Below the pieces are notes generated by a model that was given only the letters and a program-made list of their open reading frames with translations, was not told where the DNA came from and made no database searches. Shown piece by piece: positions 42,992 through 52,047 of a DNA stretch of 64,000 nucleotides (its first letter is position 1; each line of letters starts with the position of its first letter). The DNA is from Fibrobacterota bacterium. Lineage in GTDB: Bacteria > Fibrobacterota > Fibrobacteria > UBA11236. The stretch covers positions 62,001-126,000 of the forward strand of contig JAQBPO010000031.1 of NCBI GenBank assembly GCA_028287465.1. The letters run 5' to 3'. Both the position numbers and the translations under genes were made by a program.

Positions 42992-43324
42992 TCAGTAGGT
43001 GCCGCGATTGGTGGCGGGGGTGCTGGGACGGGTGTCCCGGCGGAATCCTCCGCCGGCGCCGGCGCCGCCGCCCGGTCCCTCTTCGCGGGGACGGGCTTCG
43101 CGCGCGTTGATCTTGCGGCCGGTCAGCTCAGCGCCATTCATGCCTTCGAGGGCGGCCTTGGCCTCCTCGTCGTTGGCCATTTCCACGAACCCGAAACCCC
43201 TGGATTTCCCGGTCAGCTTGTCTTTGATGATGCGGGCGGAACTCACGTTCCCGAAGCCCGCAAACGCGTCGCGGAGCTCATCCTCAGTGGTCTGGTAAGG
43301 TATGTTGCTGACATAAATGTTCAT
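42992..43324 (-). CDS. RRM-type RNA-binding protein
   Basis: 110 residues. A single RNA-recognition motif fills residues 1-80: RNP2 is 'IYVSNI' (3-8) and RNP1 is 'KSRGFGFVEM' (40-49), both with the aromatic residues that stack on RNA. The tail is a Gly/Arg-rich segment. Such small bacterial RRM proteins resemble the cold-induced Rbp family of cyanobacteria and act as RNA chaperones. The ATG at 43324 is preceded by AAGGAA. The gene has its own terminator downstream. Confidence 0.9.
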   Translation of the reverse strand: MNIYVSNIPYQTTEDELRDAFAGFGNVSSARIIKDKLTGKSRGFGFVEMANDEEAKAALEGMNGAELTGRKINAREARPREEGPGGGAGAGGGFRRDTRPSTPATNRGTY

Positions 43325-44060
43325 CTGGGATTCCTTCTTTGAGAACGCATCGCCCACCTGGTTGAATCCGGGCACCATGCGCTTCGATACGCATGATGAT
43401 CCTAGCCTGCCCGAACGCCGGTAACCGATTGAGGCTAAATATACTCTGGGCCATGGAAACGGGGGCCGGGATTTTTCGGGTTCGCCGGCATATTCGCCCC
43501 TGAAAATGGCCCTTTCGTCATAATCCCATTCAATCCCATAAGTTCCGTCGTTCATTTGCGGTCAACGTAACACCGCGCGGATCCTCCCTGAACCCAGGGG
43601 TTACCCCCCTCCGCCGCCGCGGCTCCGGGAGCCGGAACGAATTGTTTCGGAACGGGTCGTGACAGCAGGAATTTCCCGTCGGAGGATCCCTGCCGTAAAG
43701 TTCGCTCCGCTTCCGGTTCGAGAAGTCCGGTGCGGCGGATCCGGGACCGATCTTTCCCATTGGATCGCGCCCGCGCTTCCGAGACGATCCGTGATAAGGT
43801 TTTGGAACCGGGATCCGGCGCGCCGGCTTCCCGTTCCGGATTAGTCGCTTGCTTCGGGATCCCGTATCCTGTACTTTATCCATGGGTTGATCAAGCGTGT
43901 ATCCATGTGGCGTATTCCGGTGTACCGTATAGTACAATGGAAGCCGGTGTTTCAAATAAACCCGGCGATGCCCATGGGGTACCGGTTTCCTCCTGATTAA
44001 ATTATTCCCGAACATAAAGCCTTTCCATTGATCGCCTTTTCCCTTCCGGAGCTCCCCCCG
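43325..44060. other. 736-bp divergent intergenic region upstream of the exopolysaccharide operon
   Basis: No convincing gene on either strand. The left 500 bp are GC-rich with several GGATCC-containing inverted pieces. From about 43860 the DNA becomes AT-richer ('TGTACTTTATCC', 'TTGATC', 'TATAGT' at 43928-43933), which is where the operon promoter most likely lies, although no clean -35/-10 pair with 17-bp spacing is seen. A hairpin at 43943-43966 follows. Confidence 0.5.
43943..43966 (+). promoter_or_regulatory. Leader hairpin upstream of the exopolysaccharide operon
   Basis: GCCGG(T)GTTT pairs with AAACCCGGC with one bulged base and the loop CAAAT. It lies about 95 bp before the ATG at 44061 and just downstream of a TATAGT -10-like box, so it could sit near the 5' end of the mRNA. 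No T-run follows, so it is not a simple terminator. Confidence 0.35.
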
Positions 44061-47000
44061 ATGCCCCCACGCGCCAGGACCGTTACCAGGATGTTGCTGC
44101 TCCCGTTCATGGTCCTCCTGGCCGCCCTTTCCGGATGCCAGCGCGCCCCCAAACCGGGGCCGGATTTCGGGACCAGCCGCGTCCAGGGCGTGCGATTCGA
44201 TCCGTCCTACTACTACGATCTGAAACGGCCCTTGCGCGAGTTCGTGGACTCTTCCGTGGGCGAGTGGCAGTCCCGGGGCATCAACACCATCTTCTTCAAG
44301 GCCTATGACGCCGAGTTCGGGGCCGTCTACAAGACGGGCTATTCCGGCAACCGCAAGACCGACTACGGCGACAAGGATCTCCTGAGGCTTTTCCTGGACG
44401 CGGCGCATAAGCGCGGGGTACGCCTGGTCGCATGGATGCCGGCCTTCGAGCACAAGGGCGCCTGGGAGGCGCATCCGGAGTGGCGGATCAAGGCCTCGGA
44501 CGGCTCGGACCTCATGCCCCTGCCGGATCACCATTTCCTGTGCGTGCGCCAGCCCGGCGTGGCGGAGTGGTGGAAGGGGTTCGTCGGGGATCTGCTGAAA
44601 CGCTATCCCGATCTGGACGGGATGGATTTCGCCGAACCCGCCATCGTCTGGAAAGGCACGGTGACCTGCGCCTGCCCCGTCTGCAAAAAGGAGATCGCCT
44701 CGGGAGGGCGGGACCCGTTCTCCCCGGAGGCGGTGGCCGAGCGCGCCCGCGGCATGACCGATCTCCTGCTGGCCTCGACCGCCGCCGTGAAAAGGGCGGG
44801 CAAGACCGCCTGCGTCACCTTCATCGCCACGGCGGACCGTTCCACGGACCTGCTCCCCTTCGCGCGCCAGAAGGATCTCACCGGCCTGGACGTGGATCGC
44901 CTGCTCGAGTCCCCGGATCGGCCGCAATGGGTTTCCATCGAGATGATGTGGCAGCAATGGGCGGACACCTACGACAATCCGGCCGCCTTCCGGCCGGCCT
45001 GGACGCGCAAGGCCGTGGAGCAGGCCCTGGCCCAGGTGGGGACCCGCGCCCATGTGGTGGCCCACGTGGAAATAACCCCGCTGGGCCCGGTGGAGGTCAG
45101 CCCCAACGAATTGACCGAAAGCATGGTGGCCGCGCGCGAAGGCGGGGCCCAGAGCATCGAGTTCTACGACACCCACCTTGCGGACAGCCTGGGGGCATGG
45201 CCCAACCTGGAACGGGCCTGGCGGACCCAGAGCGAGCGCAAGGCCGTGGTGTTCCACGATCCGGGGGGATTGGGAGTGGCCCGGCAGGTGGCGGTGCTCT
45301 TCGGCCACTTCGGCCTCAAGACCGTGGTGGCGGAGGTGGATTCCTTCTCGGATACCCTGATCCATCCCGGCGATCTGGCGGCCTACGTGGGCAACAAGGA
45401 GAATTACCCCCTGCCTGCGGCCTTCCTGGCCTGGGCGGCCCGCCCGGATTCGAAGCTGTTCTGGGCCGACTTCAACCTATGGCAGCTGGACCGGCCGATC
45501 CTGGGCGGCCATGGCGATACCAATACCTACAAGGATACGGCCCGCGGCCTCTCCAATGCGCCCAGCAACGGAACCCTGGCCCGCAAAGGCCTGAAGTTCG
45601 AATACCACCAGCGCACTTCCGAGTACCCCTTCGTCATGTACGGAGGGCAGGAGCTGTTCAAGACCGATTCGGTACTCAACGTGGTCTCGGTGCTGGATAC
45701 CGCCAAGGCGATCGTGCATGCCCGCGTGCGCTCGCGGGACGGGGACATGAAGCCCTATATCGTGCAGTCCGGGAACTTCTGGTACGTGGCCGATTGCCCC
45801 ACCGACTATATCGTGGAAGGCGGCCGGGACGCGGCGTTCGCGGATCTGCTTCACGAGTTCGTCGGGGACATGCATCCGGTCAAGCGCACGGCCCTGGTCC
45901 GCATCGAGGACGTGTGCCCGCTGACCGATCCCCTTTCCATCAAGGCCATCGCCGACTACCTGAGCGGGGAAGGCGTGCCCTTCTCCATCGCCCTGGTCCC
46001 CTTCTACGTGGACCCGGACGAGAACGTGGCCGCCAGCCTTTCCGACAAGCCGGAGCTGGCCAAGGCCATCCGGTACGCCATGTCCAAGGGCGCCGCCATC
46101 GTCATGCACGGGAGCACCCACCAGTACCGGGGCCGCTCGACCCACGATTACGAGTTCTGGGACGCCCTGCACGATGATCCCCTATTCGAGGATTCCAAGG
46201 AATACGTGCGCCTGCGGCTCCAGCGCGGCATCGACGAGATGCGCAAGAACGGCATCTACCCGATAGTGTTCGAGACGCCCCATTACGCCTGCTCCCAGCT
46301 GGACTACTCCGTCATCGATCGCTTCTTCTCCGCGGAATACGGGCGGAGGCAGGTCATCGACAAGACCGGTTTCGATCAGCTCGTCCCCTACTTCATCGCC
46401 CGGCATCCTTCCGGCACCTCCATCATCCCCGAGAACCTGGGGTACGTCCCCAACGATCGCCAGGACGCGGCGCCGCTCCTCCGCTTCGCCAAGAACAACC
46501 TGGCGGTCCGGGACGGCTTCGCCAGCTTCTTCTTCCATCCCTGGATCGACAGGAAGGTCCTGAAGGACCTGGTGGAAGGCATCCGCGGCATGGGTTACCG
46601 GTTCTCGGACATCCGTGGGCTGCAACTGGACATGCAGGCCCAGGGTATCGTTCAGGTTACGGGTAGCCGCGAGGCCGTACTCAACCCGCAGGGCAAGTAC
46701 CTCCGCACCTTCTACCTGGACGCGACGGGCGAAAAGCACGAAGAGTGGATATCCGGCGATCCCGTCTCCGTGGAATTCCGGAAGGCCGTCCATTGCCCGC
46801 CGGGCTGGACCTTCGTAGCGGAAGCCATCGACAAGCCGGAGGGCTGGATGCCCCGCTTCTCCAAGCAAGAACAGGGATTCCTGGGCAAGGCGCGCCAAAG
46901 GCTGTTCTATTCGCCCGCCCTGCGCACCGCGCAAGGCGCTCCGGCCCGGCCCTGCGTCCTCTGGGTGCCGCCGGGATTCGCCAAGGGCCATCCCCATTGG

Positions 47001-49412
47001 CATCCCCCGTCCTATGGCGGACCCGTTGTTTCAACGGGCGGACCCGTTCCAACGGGCGGACCCGCGCCGGCGGATTCCGCTTCCTTGGGCTCGGTCAAAG
47101 CCACCCGGGCGGCGACGGCCCTCCGCCCCGGGACCGATACCGCAACCCTGGGCGCCGGGCCCGCCTCCGCCAGCCATATCCGCTTCCCCGAAAGCCAGGC
47201 CTCCTGGGTGCGCGCCTTCCGCGCCTGCGGCATCGACGTGGACACCTTGCGGGTGGACCGATTCCTGGAAATCCCCGATGAGAACAACCTCGTCGTGGTG
47301 CCCGCCCAGGCCGCGGCCTACCTCTCGACCCAGCAGGCCCTGATGCTGGGGAAATGGGTGGCCAAGGGCAGGGCCGTGATCCTGGAAGGCCCCTCCACCC
47401 TGGCCGAATTGATCGGCATCCGAGCGACGGATTCCGGAAAGACCGTGACGGACCTGAAGGACGACTTCCTGCCCCAGGTGGAAGTGAAGTGGAAGGAACC
47501 TTCGCCCTACCTCATCTTCGACGCGGACGTGGAGTACGTGAACGAATACAGCACCTCCGAGGACGCGCCCCTGGTGGCCGGCGGCGAATACGGGGAAGGC
47601 AAGTACCTCTTCTTCGCCACCCCGTTCGCGGCGGACTCCTCCCATTCCGGACCCTATCGTTTTCCCTTCTTCCTGGACATGGTGCAGCGCGAATTCGACC
47701 TGCATCCCGCCCTCCGCTCCCCGAACCTGGAGGTCTACTTCGATCCGGGCAACCGCGAGGACTTCCCCCTGGAACAACTGGTGGCCGCCTGGCACAAGAA
47801 CGGGGTCAGGGCGGCCTACCTCGCCGGCTGGCACGAATACGACAAATACACCTTCGAATACGCCTACCTGACCGAACTCCTGCACAAGAACGGGATCCTG
47901 GCATACGCCTGGCTGGACCTCCCCGAGGTGTCGGACAAGTTCTGGCACGACCATCCCGCCTGGCGCGAGAAGACCGCGGCCGGCACGGATGCGGAGATGG
48001 ATTCGGAAATCGGCTGGAAGCAGTACATGAACATGAGCAACGACACCTGCCGCGCGGGCGTCTACAACTCTTACAAGCGCCTATTGCAATCGGCCGCCTG
48101 GGACGGGGCCGCGCTCACGGGCCGCATGTTCGCCGGGGACGGGCCGAAGGATTCCCTGAAGCATATCACGCCCTTCCATCCCTCCTTCCGGGCCGCGTAC
48201 GCCGCCGCGCGCGGCTATGACCCCATCCGCATCTTCGATCCGGCCGCGCCGCAGTTCCACGGCAGGTCCCTGCGTTATTGGAACGAGTTCTCGGCCTACC
48301 GCGATTCCCTGGAACTCGCCTTGACCCGGGACGCCATCGCGTTCCTCAAGCAGCAACGCGTCCTGCAGCGGCCCGGCACGGAAATCATCCTGACGCGCAG
48401 CCTGGACGGGGCCTCCCCGGCGGCCAAGGCCTGGTACCATGACCTTACGGAAAAGGATCCCCAGGTGCGGCTGCAGGCCTCCCCGGCCCGGACCTCCATG
48501 AACGCGGCCGTGCTCCTGGAGGATTTGTCGCGCTGGCGCGCGGAGTACCCCCGATGGCGGCCGATGGTCGAGATCCATTTCGACAACCATAAGTCCGCGA
48601 GCGGCGTGACCGGCCAACTGTGCGGGCTGGAGCTGATGGACCTGGTGGCCGGCGCCGAGCAGGCGGGAACGCGCCTGTCCCTGCGGACGGAGGATTATAT
48701 CTACGATACCGATTTCCGCGATCTGTCCTATGCGGCCGCGGCCTCAGCCAGCGAACGCATTTCCCCCTCCGGCTGGACCATCCGTTCCCAGGGCCGGACG
48801 GTCCTGGAACTGGACGAGAAGGCCAATCCGGAAGTCCTGGTGGACGGCGGCCTGTGGCCGGCCTACGTCAAAGGCCGCCTCCTTCTGCCCGAAGGCGAGC
48901 ACCGCGTGGAAGGCTGCCCTCGCCTGATCGCGTGGAAGACCCTGTTGCAGGCTCCCGCGCGCATCACCGGTTTCACCGGAGGCATCACGGAAGCGCAGAC
49001 CACCCTGCAAGGCCTGCGCCTTCGTTACGAATCCGCCCTCCCGGTCTCCCTGGGCGTGTCCATGGCGCCCCGCTCCGCCACCCTGGACGGCTTGCCCTTC
49101 AACCTGCCCGCGGCGCCCCTCCAGGGCCGGCCGGGCGTTCCGAAAGGCGGCGAGGCCGCGGCCGGCATGGGCCTGAGCCTGCCGTCCGGCAGCCATGTGG
49201 TGGAAATCATCACCCGCCCGTTCGCCACCTCCCTCATGCGCCAGGCCAGCATCGGGCTTTCCGGCATCATCATCGTCATCAGCTCCATCACCGTGCTGGC
49301 CTTCCTCCTCCTCTATCTGGGCGGGATGGCGAAGCGGGTGTATAACGGGGACGATGTCGACGAGGACCCGAAAGGGAAACCGAAGAACGCGAAATCCAAG
49401 ATCGGAGATTAG
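44061..49412 (+). CDS. Giant exopolysaccharide-processing lipoprotein: two glycosidase-like barrels, two Rossmann-like modules, DUF2334 deacetylase
   Basis: 1783 residues. ATG 44061 follows CGGAG and gives a lipoprotein signal ending LSGC (Cys26). Order: GHL10/PgaB-like barrel (~44-390; 'DGMDFAEPAIVW', candidate acids near 187); Rossmann-like module (~394-597; 'VVFHDPGGLGVARQVAVLFG'); DUF2334 deacetylase (~608-853; 'RTALVRIEDVCP', 'VMHGSTHQY', 'FETPHYACS', 'FFFHPWID'); beta region and GGP linker; second Rossmann-like module (~1040-1200); second barrel (~1223-1540; 'NLEVYFDPGNRED', 'NGILAYAWLDLPEV'); beta domain; membrane helix (~1730-1757). Hydrolase, Rossmann and deacetylase in this order recall PelA, and DUF2334 beside GT2 recalls B. 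subtilis YdaL/YdaM. It would trim and deacetylate the polymer made by the next gene product, outside the cytoplasm. Confidence 0.85.
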   Translation: MPPRARTVTRMLLLPFMVLLAALSGCQRAPKPGPDFGTSRVQGVRFDPSYYYDLKRPLREFVDSSVGEWQSRGINTIFFKAYDAEFGAVYKTGYSGNRKTDYGDKDLLRLFLDAAHKRGVRLVAWMPAFEHKGAWEAHPEWRIKASDGSDLMPLPDHHFLCVRQPGVAEWWKGFVGDLLKRYPDLDGMDFAEPAIVWKGTVTCACPVCKKEIASGGRDPFSPEAVAERARGMTDLLLASTAAVKRAGKTACVTFIATADRSTDLLPFARQKDLTGLDVDRLLESPDRPQWVSIEMMWQQWADTYDNPAAFRPAWTRKAVEQALAQVGTRAHVVAHVEITPLGPVEVSPNELTESMVAAREGGAQSIEFYDTHLADSLGAWPNLERAWRTQSERKAVVFHDPGGLGVARQVAVLFGHFGLKTVVAEVDSFSDTLIHPGDLAAYVGNKENYPLPAAFLAWAARPDSKLFWADFNLWQLDRPILGGHGDTNTYKDTARGLSNAPSNGTLARKGLKFEYHQRTSEYPFVMYGGQELFKTDSVLNVVSVLDTAKAIVHARVRSRDGDMKPYIVQSGNFWYVADCPTDYIVEGGRDAAFADLLHEFVGDMHPVKRTALVRIEDVCPLTDPLSIKAIADYLSGEGVPFSIALVPFYVDPDENVAASLSDKPELAKAIRYAMSKGAAIVMHGSTHQYRGRSTHDYEFWDALHDDPLFEDSKEYVRLRLQRGIDEMRKNGIYPIVFETPHYACSQLDYSVIDRFFSAEYGRRQVIDKTGFDQLVPYFIARHPSGTSIIPENLGYVPNDRQDAAPLLRFAKNNLAVRDGFASFFFHPWIDRKVLKDLVEGIRGMGYRFSDIRGLQLDMQAQGIVQVTGSREAVLNPQGKYLRTFYLDATGEKHEEWISGDPVSVEFRKAVHCPPGWTFVAEAIDKPEGWMPRFSKQEQGFLGKARQRLFYSPALRTAQGAPARPCVLWVPPGFAKGHPHWHPPSYGGPVVSTGGPVPTGGPAPADSASLGSVKATRAATALRPGTDTATLGAGPASASHIRFPESQASWVRAFRACGIDVDTLRVDRFLEIPDENNLVVVPAQAAAYLSTQQALMLGKWVAKGRAVILEGPSTLAELIGIRATDSGKTVTDLKDDFLPQVEVKWKEPSPYLIFDADVEYVNEYSTSEDAPLVAGGEYGEGKYLFFATPFAADSSHSGPYRFPFFLDMVQREFDLHPALRSPNLEVYFDPGNREDFPLEQLVAAWHKNGVRAAYLAGWHEYDKYTFEYAYLTELLHKNGILAYAWLDLPEVSDKFWHDHPAWREKTAAGTDAEMDSEIGWKQYMNMSNDTCRAGVYNSYKRLLQSAAWDGAALTGRMFAGDGPKDSLKHITPFHPSFRAAYAAARGYDPIRIFDPAAPQFHGRSLRYWNEFSAYRDSLELALTRDAIAFLKQQRVLQRPGTEIILTRSLDGASPAAKAWYHDLTEKDPQVRLQASPARTSMNAAVLLEDLSRWRAEYPRWRPMVEIHFDNHKSASGVTGQLCGLELMDLVAGAEQAGTRLSLRTEDYIYDTDFRDLSYAAAASASERISPSGWTIRSQGRTVLELDEKANPEVLVDGGLWPAYVKGRLLLPEGEHRVEGCPRLIAWKTLLQAPARITGFTGGITEAQTTLQGLRLRYESALPVSLGVSMAPRSATLDGLPFNLPAAPLQGRPGVPKGGEAAAGMGLSLPSGSHVVEIITRPFATSLMRQASIGLSGIIIVISSITVLAFLLLYLGGMAKRVYNGDDVDEDPKGKPKNAKSKIGD
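47016..47064 (+). repeat. Short tandem repeat in the giant gene (GGP linker)
   Basis: The unit GGCGGACCCG recurs three times (47016, 47037, 47055) with spacers TTGTTTCAACG and TTCCAACG, encoding GGPV-STGGPVPTGGPAP. It lies in the low-complexity linker between the deacetylase half and the second Rossmann-like module and may vary in copy number. Confidence 0.6.
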
Positions 49413-49419
49413 GACCTGA

Positions 49420-50742
49420 ATGCCGTATTCCCATCCCATCCTCGAATTCCTTTTCCTTTTCTCCGTAGTGGTCATCTGGGCCATGATCCTGTTCAACCTG
49501 ATGCTCACCTGGGGCGGGTACATCTACCGGCGCAAGTTCTTCAAGAACGAGGTCCCCCTGGCCGACGACGCGGACCTGCCCGGGGTTTCCGCCCTGATCC
49601 CGGCCCGCAACGAGGCCATGGTGATCGAGAAGACCGTGCGCGCCCTGTTGGCGATGGATTACCCGAAGGACAAGTTCGAGGTGATCGTCATCAGCGACCA
49701 TTCCAACGACGGAACCACGGAAATCGTCGAGCGGCTGTCGAAGGAGGATCCGCGCGTCCGCTGCCTGGGCTGGCCCGCACGGGAGCGGGGGTCCGGTAAG
49801 CCCCATGCCCTCAACGAAGGCCTCAAGCTCTGCCGCTTCCCCGTCATCGCCATCTACGACGGGGACAACAATCCGCGCCCGCAATCCCTGCGCATCCTCT
49901 CCTCGGCCATGGTGGCGAACCCGAACCTGACCGCCGTGCTGGGCAAGTTCCGCTGCATCAACCGCAACAAGAACCTGCTCACGCGCATGGTCAACATCGA
50001 GACCCTGAGCTTCCAGTGGATGATCCAGGCGGGCCGGTACTGGTTCTCCAAGTTCGCCATCCTGCCCGGCACCAATTACATCATCCGCAAATCGGCGCTG
50101 GATGCGGTGGGCGGATGGGACGTCAAGGCCATCACCGAGGATTCGGAATTGTCCGTGCGCCTGCAGATGATGGGCTACGAGGTGCAGTTCGTGCCCACCT
50201 CCGTGACCTGGGAGCAGGAGCCGGAGACCCTCAAGGTCTGGATCAAGCAGCGGACGCGCTGGGTGCGCGGCAACAATTACGTGCTCAGGAAGTTCGCCGG
50301 GCCGGCCCTCAAGTTCAGGAACCGCCACCTGACCATGGAGTTCCTCTACATGTTCGGGCTGTATTACCTGTTCCTCCTCTCCACCGTGCTCTCCCACGGC
50401 ATCTTCATCCTGAGCCTCCTGGGCGTCATCCGCATCGACATCCCGGGTCCCTATACGGCGGTATGGTATTCCGCCTACGCCCTCTACATGGCCGAGGTCT
50501 TCTTCGTGCTCTCGTACGAGAAGGAAGACACCTTGGGCAACTTCTTCGTCACCGCCCTGATGTACTTCACCTATTGCCAGCTGTGGATCTACGTGGTGTT
50601 CAAGTCCTTGCTGCTCGATTTCACCCGCACGCGCGTAGGCGTCTGGGACAAGACCGTTCGCTTCAAGACCGACGCCGAGATCCCGCCGGAAAACCCGGTG
50701 GAACCCCGCGACAAGGCGAAGGCGAAAAAGTCCGATGATTGA
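49420..50742 (+). CDS. Processive family 2 glycosyltransferase (polysaccharide synthase)
   Basis: 440 residues. One membrane helix (7-29) precedes the GT-A domain with the nucleotide-sugar motifs 'PARNEAMVIEKT', 'VISDHSNDGT', DGD at 147-149, TED at 239-241 and the processivity motif QRTRW at 277-281. At least three helices follow (~305-335, ~345-365, ~378-402). This set of motifs marks synthases that polymerise and push the chain across the inner membrane (PgaC, hyaluronan synthase, YdaM type). No PilZ domain is present. It starts seven bases after the giant gene and overlaps the next gene by 8 bp, so synthesis and processing proteins are made together. Confidence 0.9.
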   Translation: MPYSHPILEFLFLFSVVVIWAMILFNLMLTWGGYIYRRKFFKNEVPLADDADLPGVSALIPARNEAMVIEKTVRALLAMDYPKDKFEVIVISDHSNDGTTEIVERLSKEDPRVRCLGWPARERGSGKPHALNEGLKLCRFPVIAIYDGDNNPRPQSLRILSSAMVANPNLTAVLGKFRCINRNKNLLTRMVNIETLSFQWMIQAGRYWFSKFAILPGTNYIIRKSALDAVGGWDVKAITEDSELSVRLQMMGYEVQFVPTSVTWEQEPETLKVWIKQRTRWVRGNNYVLRKFAGPALKFRNRHLTMEFLYMFGLYYLFLLSTVLSHGIFILSLLGVIRIDIPGPYTAVWYSAYALYMAEVFFVLSYEKEDTLGNFFVTALMYFTYCQLWIYVVFKSLLLDFTRTRVGVWDKTVRFKTDAEIPPENPVEPRDKAKAKKSDD

Positions 50743-52024
50743 GTCGCGCCCCGCCTTGCTTCCGATCCTGCTGGCTACCATCCTTTCCGCCGTTTCCGTC
50801 CGCGTCCTGGCGGCCCCCGCGCCGGCCGATACGGAGACAGCGGCCGATTCGGCGATAGCGCAAGCGGAGAACGATGGGCGGGACACCGCCGAGGCCGATC
50901 CGATCGCGGAAGCGGAAGGGGATGAAGGGGAAGGTTCCGATCAACCCTTGTGGATGGACTCCTATGGCGAAGGCGTCTTCTCGCGCCATGACGACCGGAA
51001 CCTTTCCGGGTTCACCGAGTTCAAGGTCGGCAAGCGCTTCAAGACCCGCCTGCCCATGGACCTGTACCTCAAGACGCGCCTCTACCGCGACCAGCGGGAT
51101 TTCTACTGGAACAACCGCGCGGACGCGGGGGCGGGCGCGCGCGTCTCCCTGCTCAAGAAGGTCTCCTTGACCTTATTCGGCGAGGTGGTCGCCGGCCAAT
51201 ACCTGCGCCTCTCTTCCGGTGCCCTCGGGTTCGGCGGCCTGCAGGGCCGCATCGAAGGGAACCGCGCGGCGATCGATGCCGCGCAGAGCGAGTACCAGGC
51301 GATGTACAAGGAGATTTTCCAGGCCCATCTGCTCGACGACCCCAAGATCAACCGCGAGACCATCGCCCATCTGGATACCACGGGCAATATCCATCTCCAG
51401 AACCTGGTGCGCCTGAACGCGCGCCTCGACAGCCTGGAGACCTCGAAGGACAGCATGAGCCAGGCGATGGACAGCATCGGCCTGGTTCCGGCCGGCGCGG
51501 TGACGGAGTACCGGGCCGGGCTCGTATTCTGGCACGCTTGGGGACAGGATGAGGCGGAAGGGGAAGGCCCGGCGGAAGGCTCGGCGCGGCCCCGTTTCCG
51601 GTTCCCCTTGAGGTTCTGGGGCGAGGCGTATTCGGATTGGATCTTCTCGTCCCTGAGCCGCCATGTGCGCTCCCGCGGAGGCGGGGAAGCGTACCGCGAC
51701 AGCGTCGCGCGGTTCCGCAACCTCATCTTCTACGCCAACCCGGATGTGGGGATGATGCTGATGGAAGGCCTGGCGGGATCCGTATCCGCCTACGGGACCG
51801 CCTATGTCTGGTTCGATACCCATAAGGATTGGTGGAACAATCTGGCCATGGCCGGCCCGGGCCTGCGGTACAAACCCCTGGGCGCGCTCGATCTGGTCTT
51901 CAAGGCCGAATACCTTTGGGGCCGGTATTACGGGCGCGAACGCAAGGAAGATCCCAATCCTTACGCGCGTAACCTGCGGGATGTGCGCCTTACGGGAAGT
52001 TTCTGGTACGGCCTGGGGATTTGA
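50735..52024 (+). CDS. Outer-membrane barrel, probable exopolysaccharide export pore
   Basis: 429 residues with a signal peptide (MIESRPALLPILLATILSAVSVRVLA) and an acidic linker rich in Glu, Asp and Ala (~30-72). Amphipathic strands begin at 'NLSGFTEFKVGKRF'. A helical insertion (~169-250; 'GLQGRIEGNRAAIDAAQSEY...RLDSLETSKDSMSQAMDS') probably forms a coiled coil. Strands resume at 'RFPLRFWGEAYSDWIFSSLS' and end with 'DVRLTGSFWYGLGI'. The 'DWWNNLAMAGPGLRYKP' segment is like the C-terminal barrels of polysaccharide porins of the BcsC/PgaA/NfrA kind. No TPR scaffold is attached, unlike those porins. Function as the pore is inferred from position between synthase and propeller genes. Confidence 0.65.
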   Translation: MIESRPALLPILLATILSAVSVRVLAAPAPADTETAADSAIAQAENDGRDTAEADPIAEAEGDEGEGSDQPLWMDSYGEGVFSRHDDRNLSGFTEFKVGKRFKTRLPMDLYLKTRLYRDQRDFYWNNRADAGAGARVSLLKKVSLTLFGEVVAGQYLRLSSGALGFGGLQGRIEGNRAAIDAAQSEYQAMYKEIFQAHLLDDPKINRETIAHLDTTGNIHLQNLVRLNARLDSLETSKDSMSQAMDSIGLVPAGAVTEYRAGLVFWHAWGQDEAEGEGPAEGSARPRFRFPLRFWGEAYSDWIFSSLSRHVRSRGGGEAYRDSVARFRNLIFYANPDVGMMLMEGLAGSVSAYGTAYVWFDTHKDWWNNLAMAGPGLRYKPLGALDLVFKAEYLWGRYYGRERKEDPNPYARNLRDVRLTGSFWYGLGI

Positions 52025-52047
52025 TCCCGGGAAAGATGGAGGATGGA

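Noticed and set aside
43716-43740. GGTTCGA-like T-loop suggestive of a tRNA in the long gap
   Set aside because: The flanking bases do not pair into a T-stem and no acceptor or anticodon arm can be formed.
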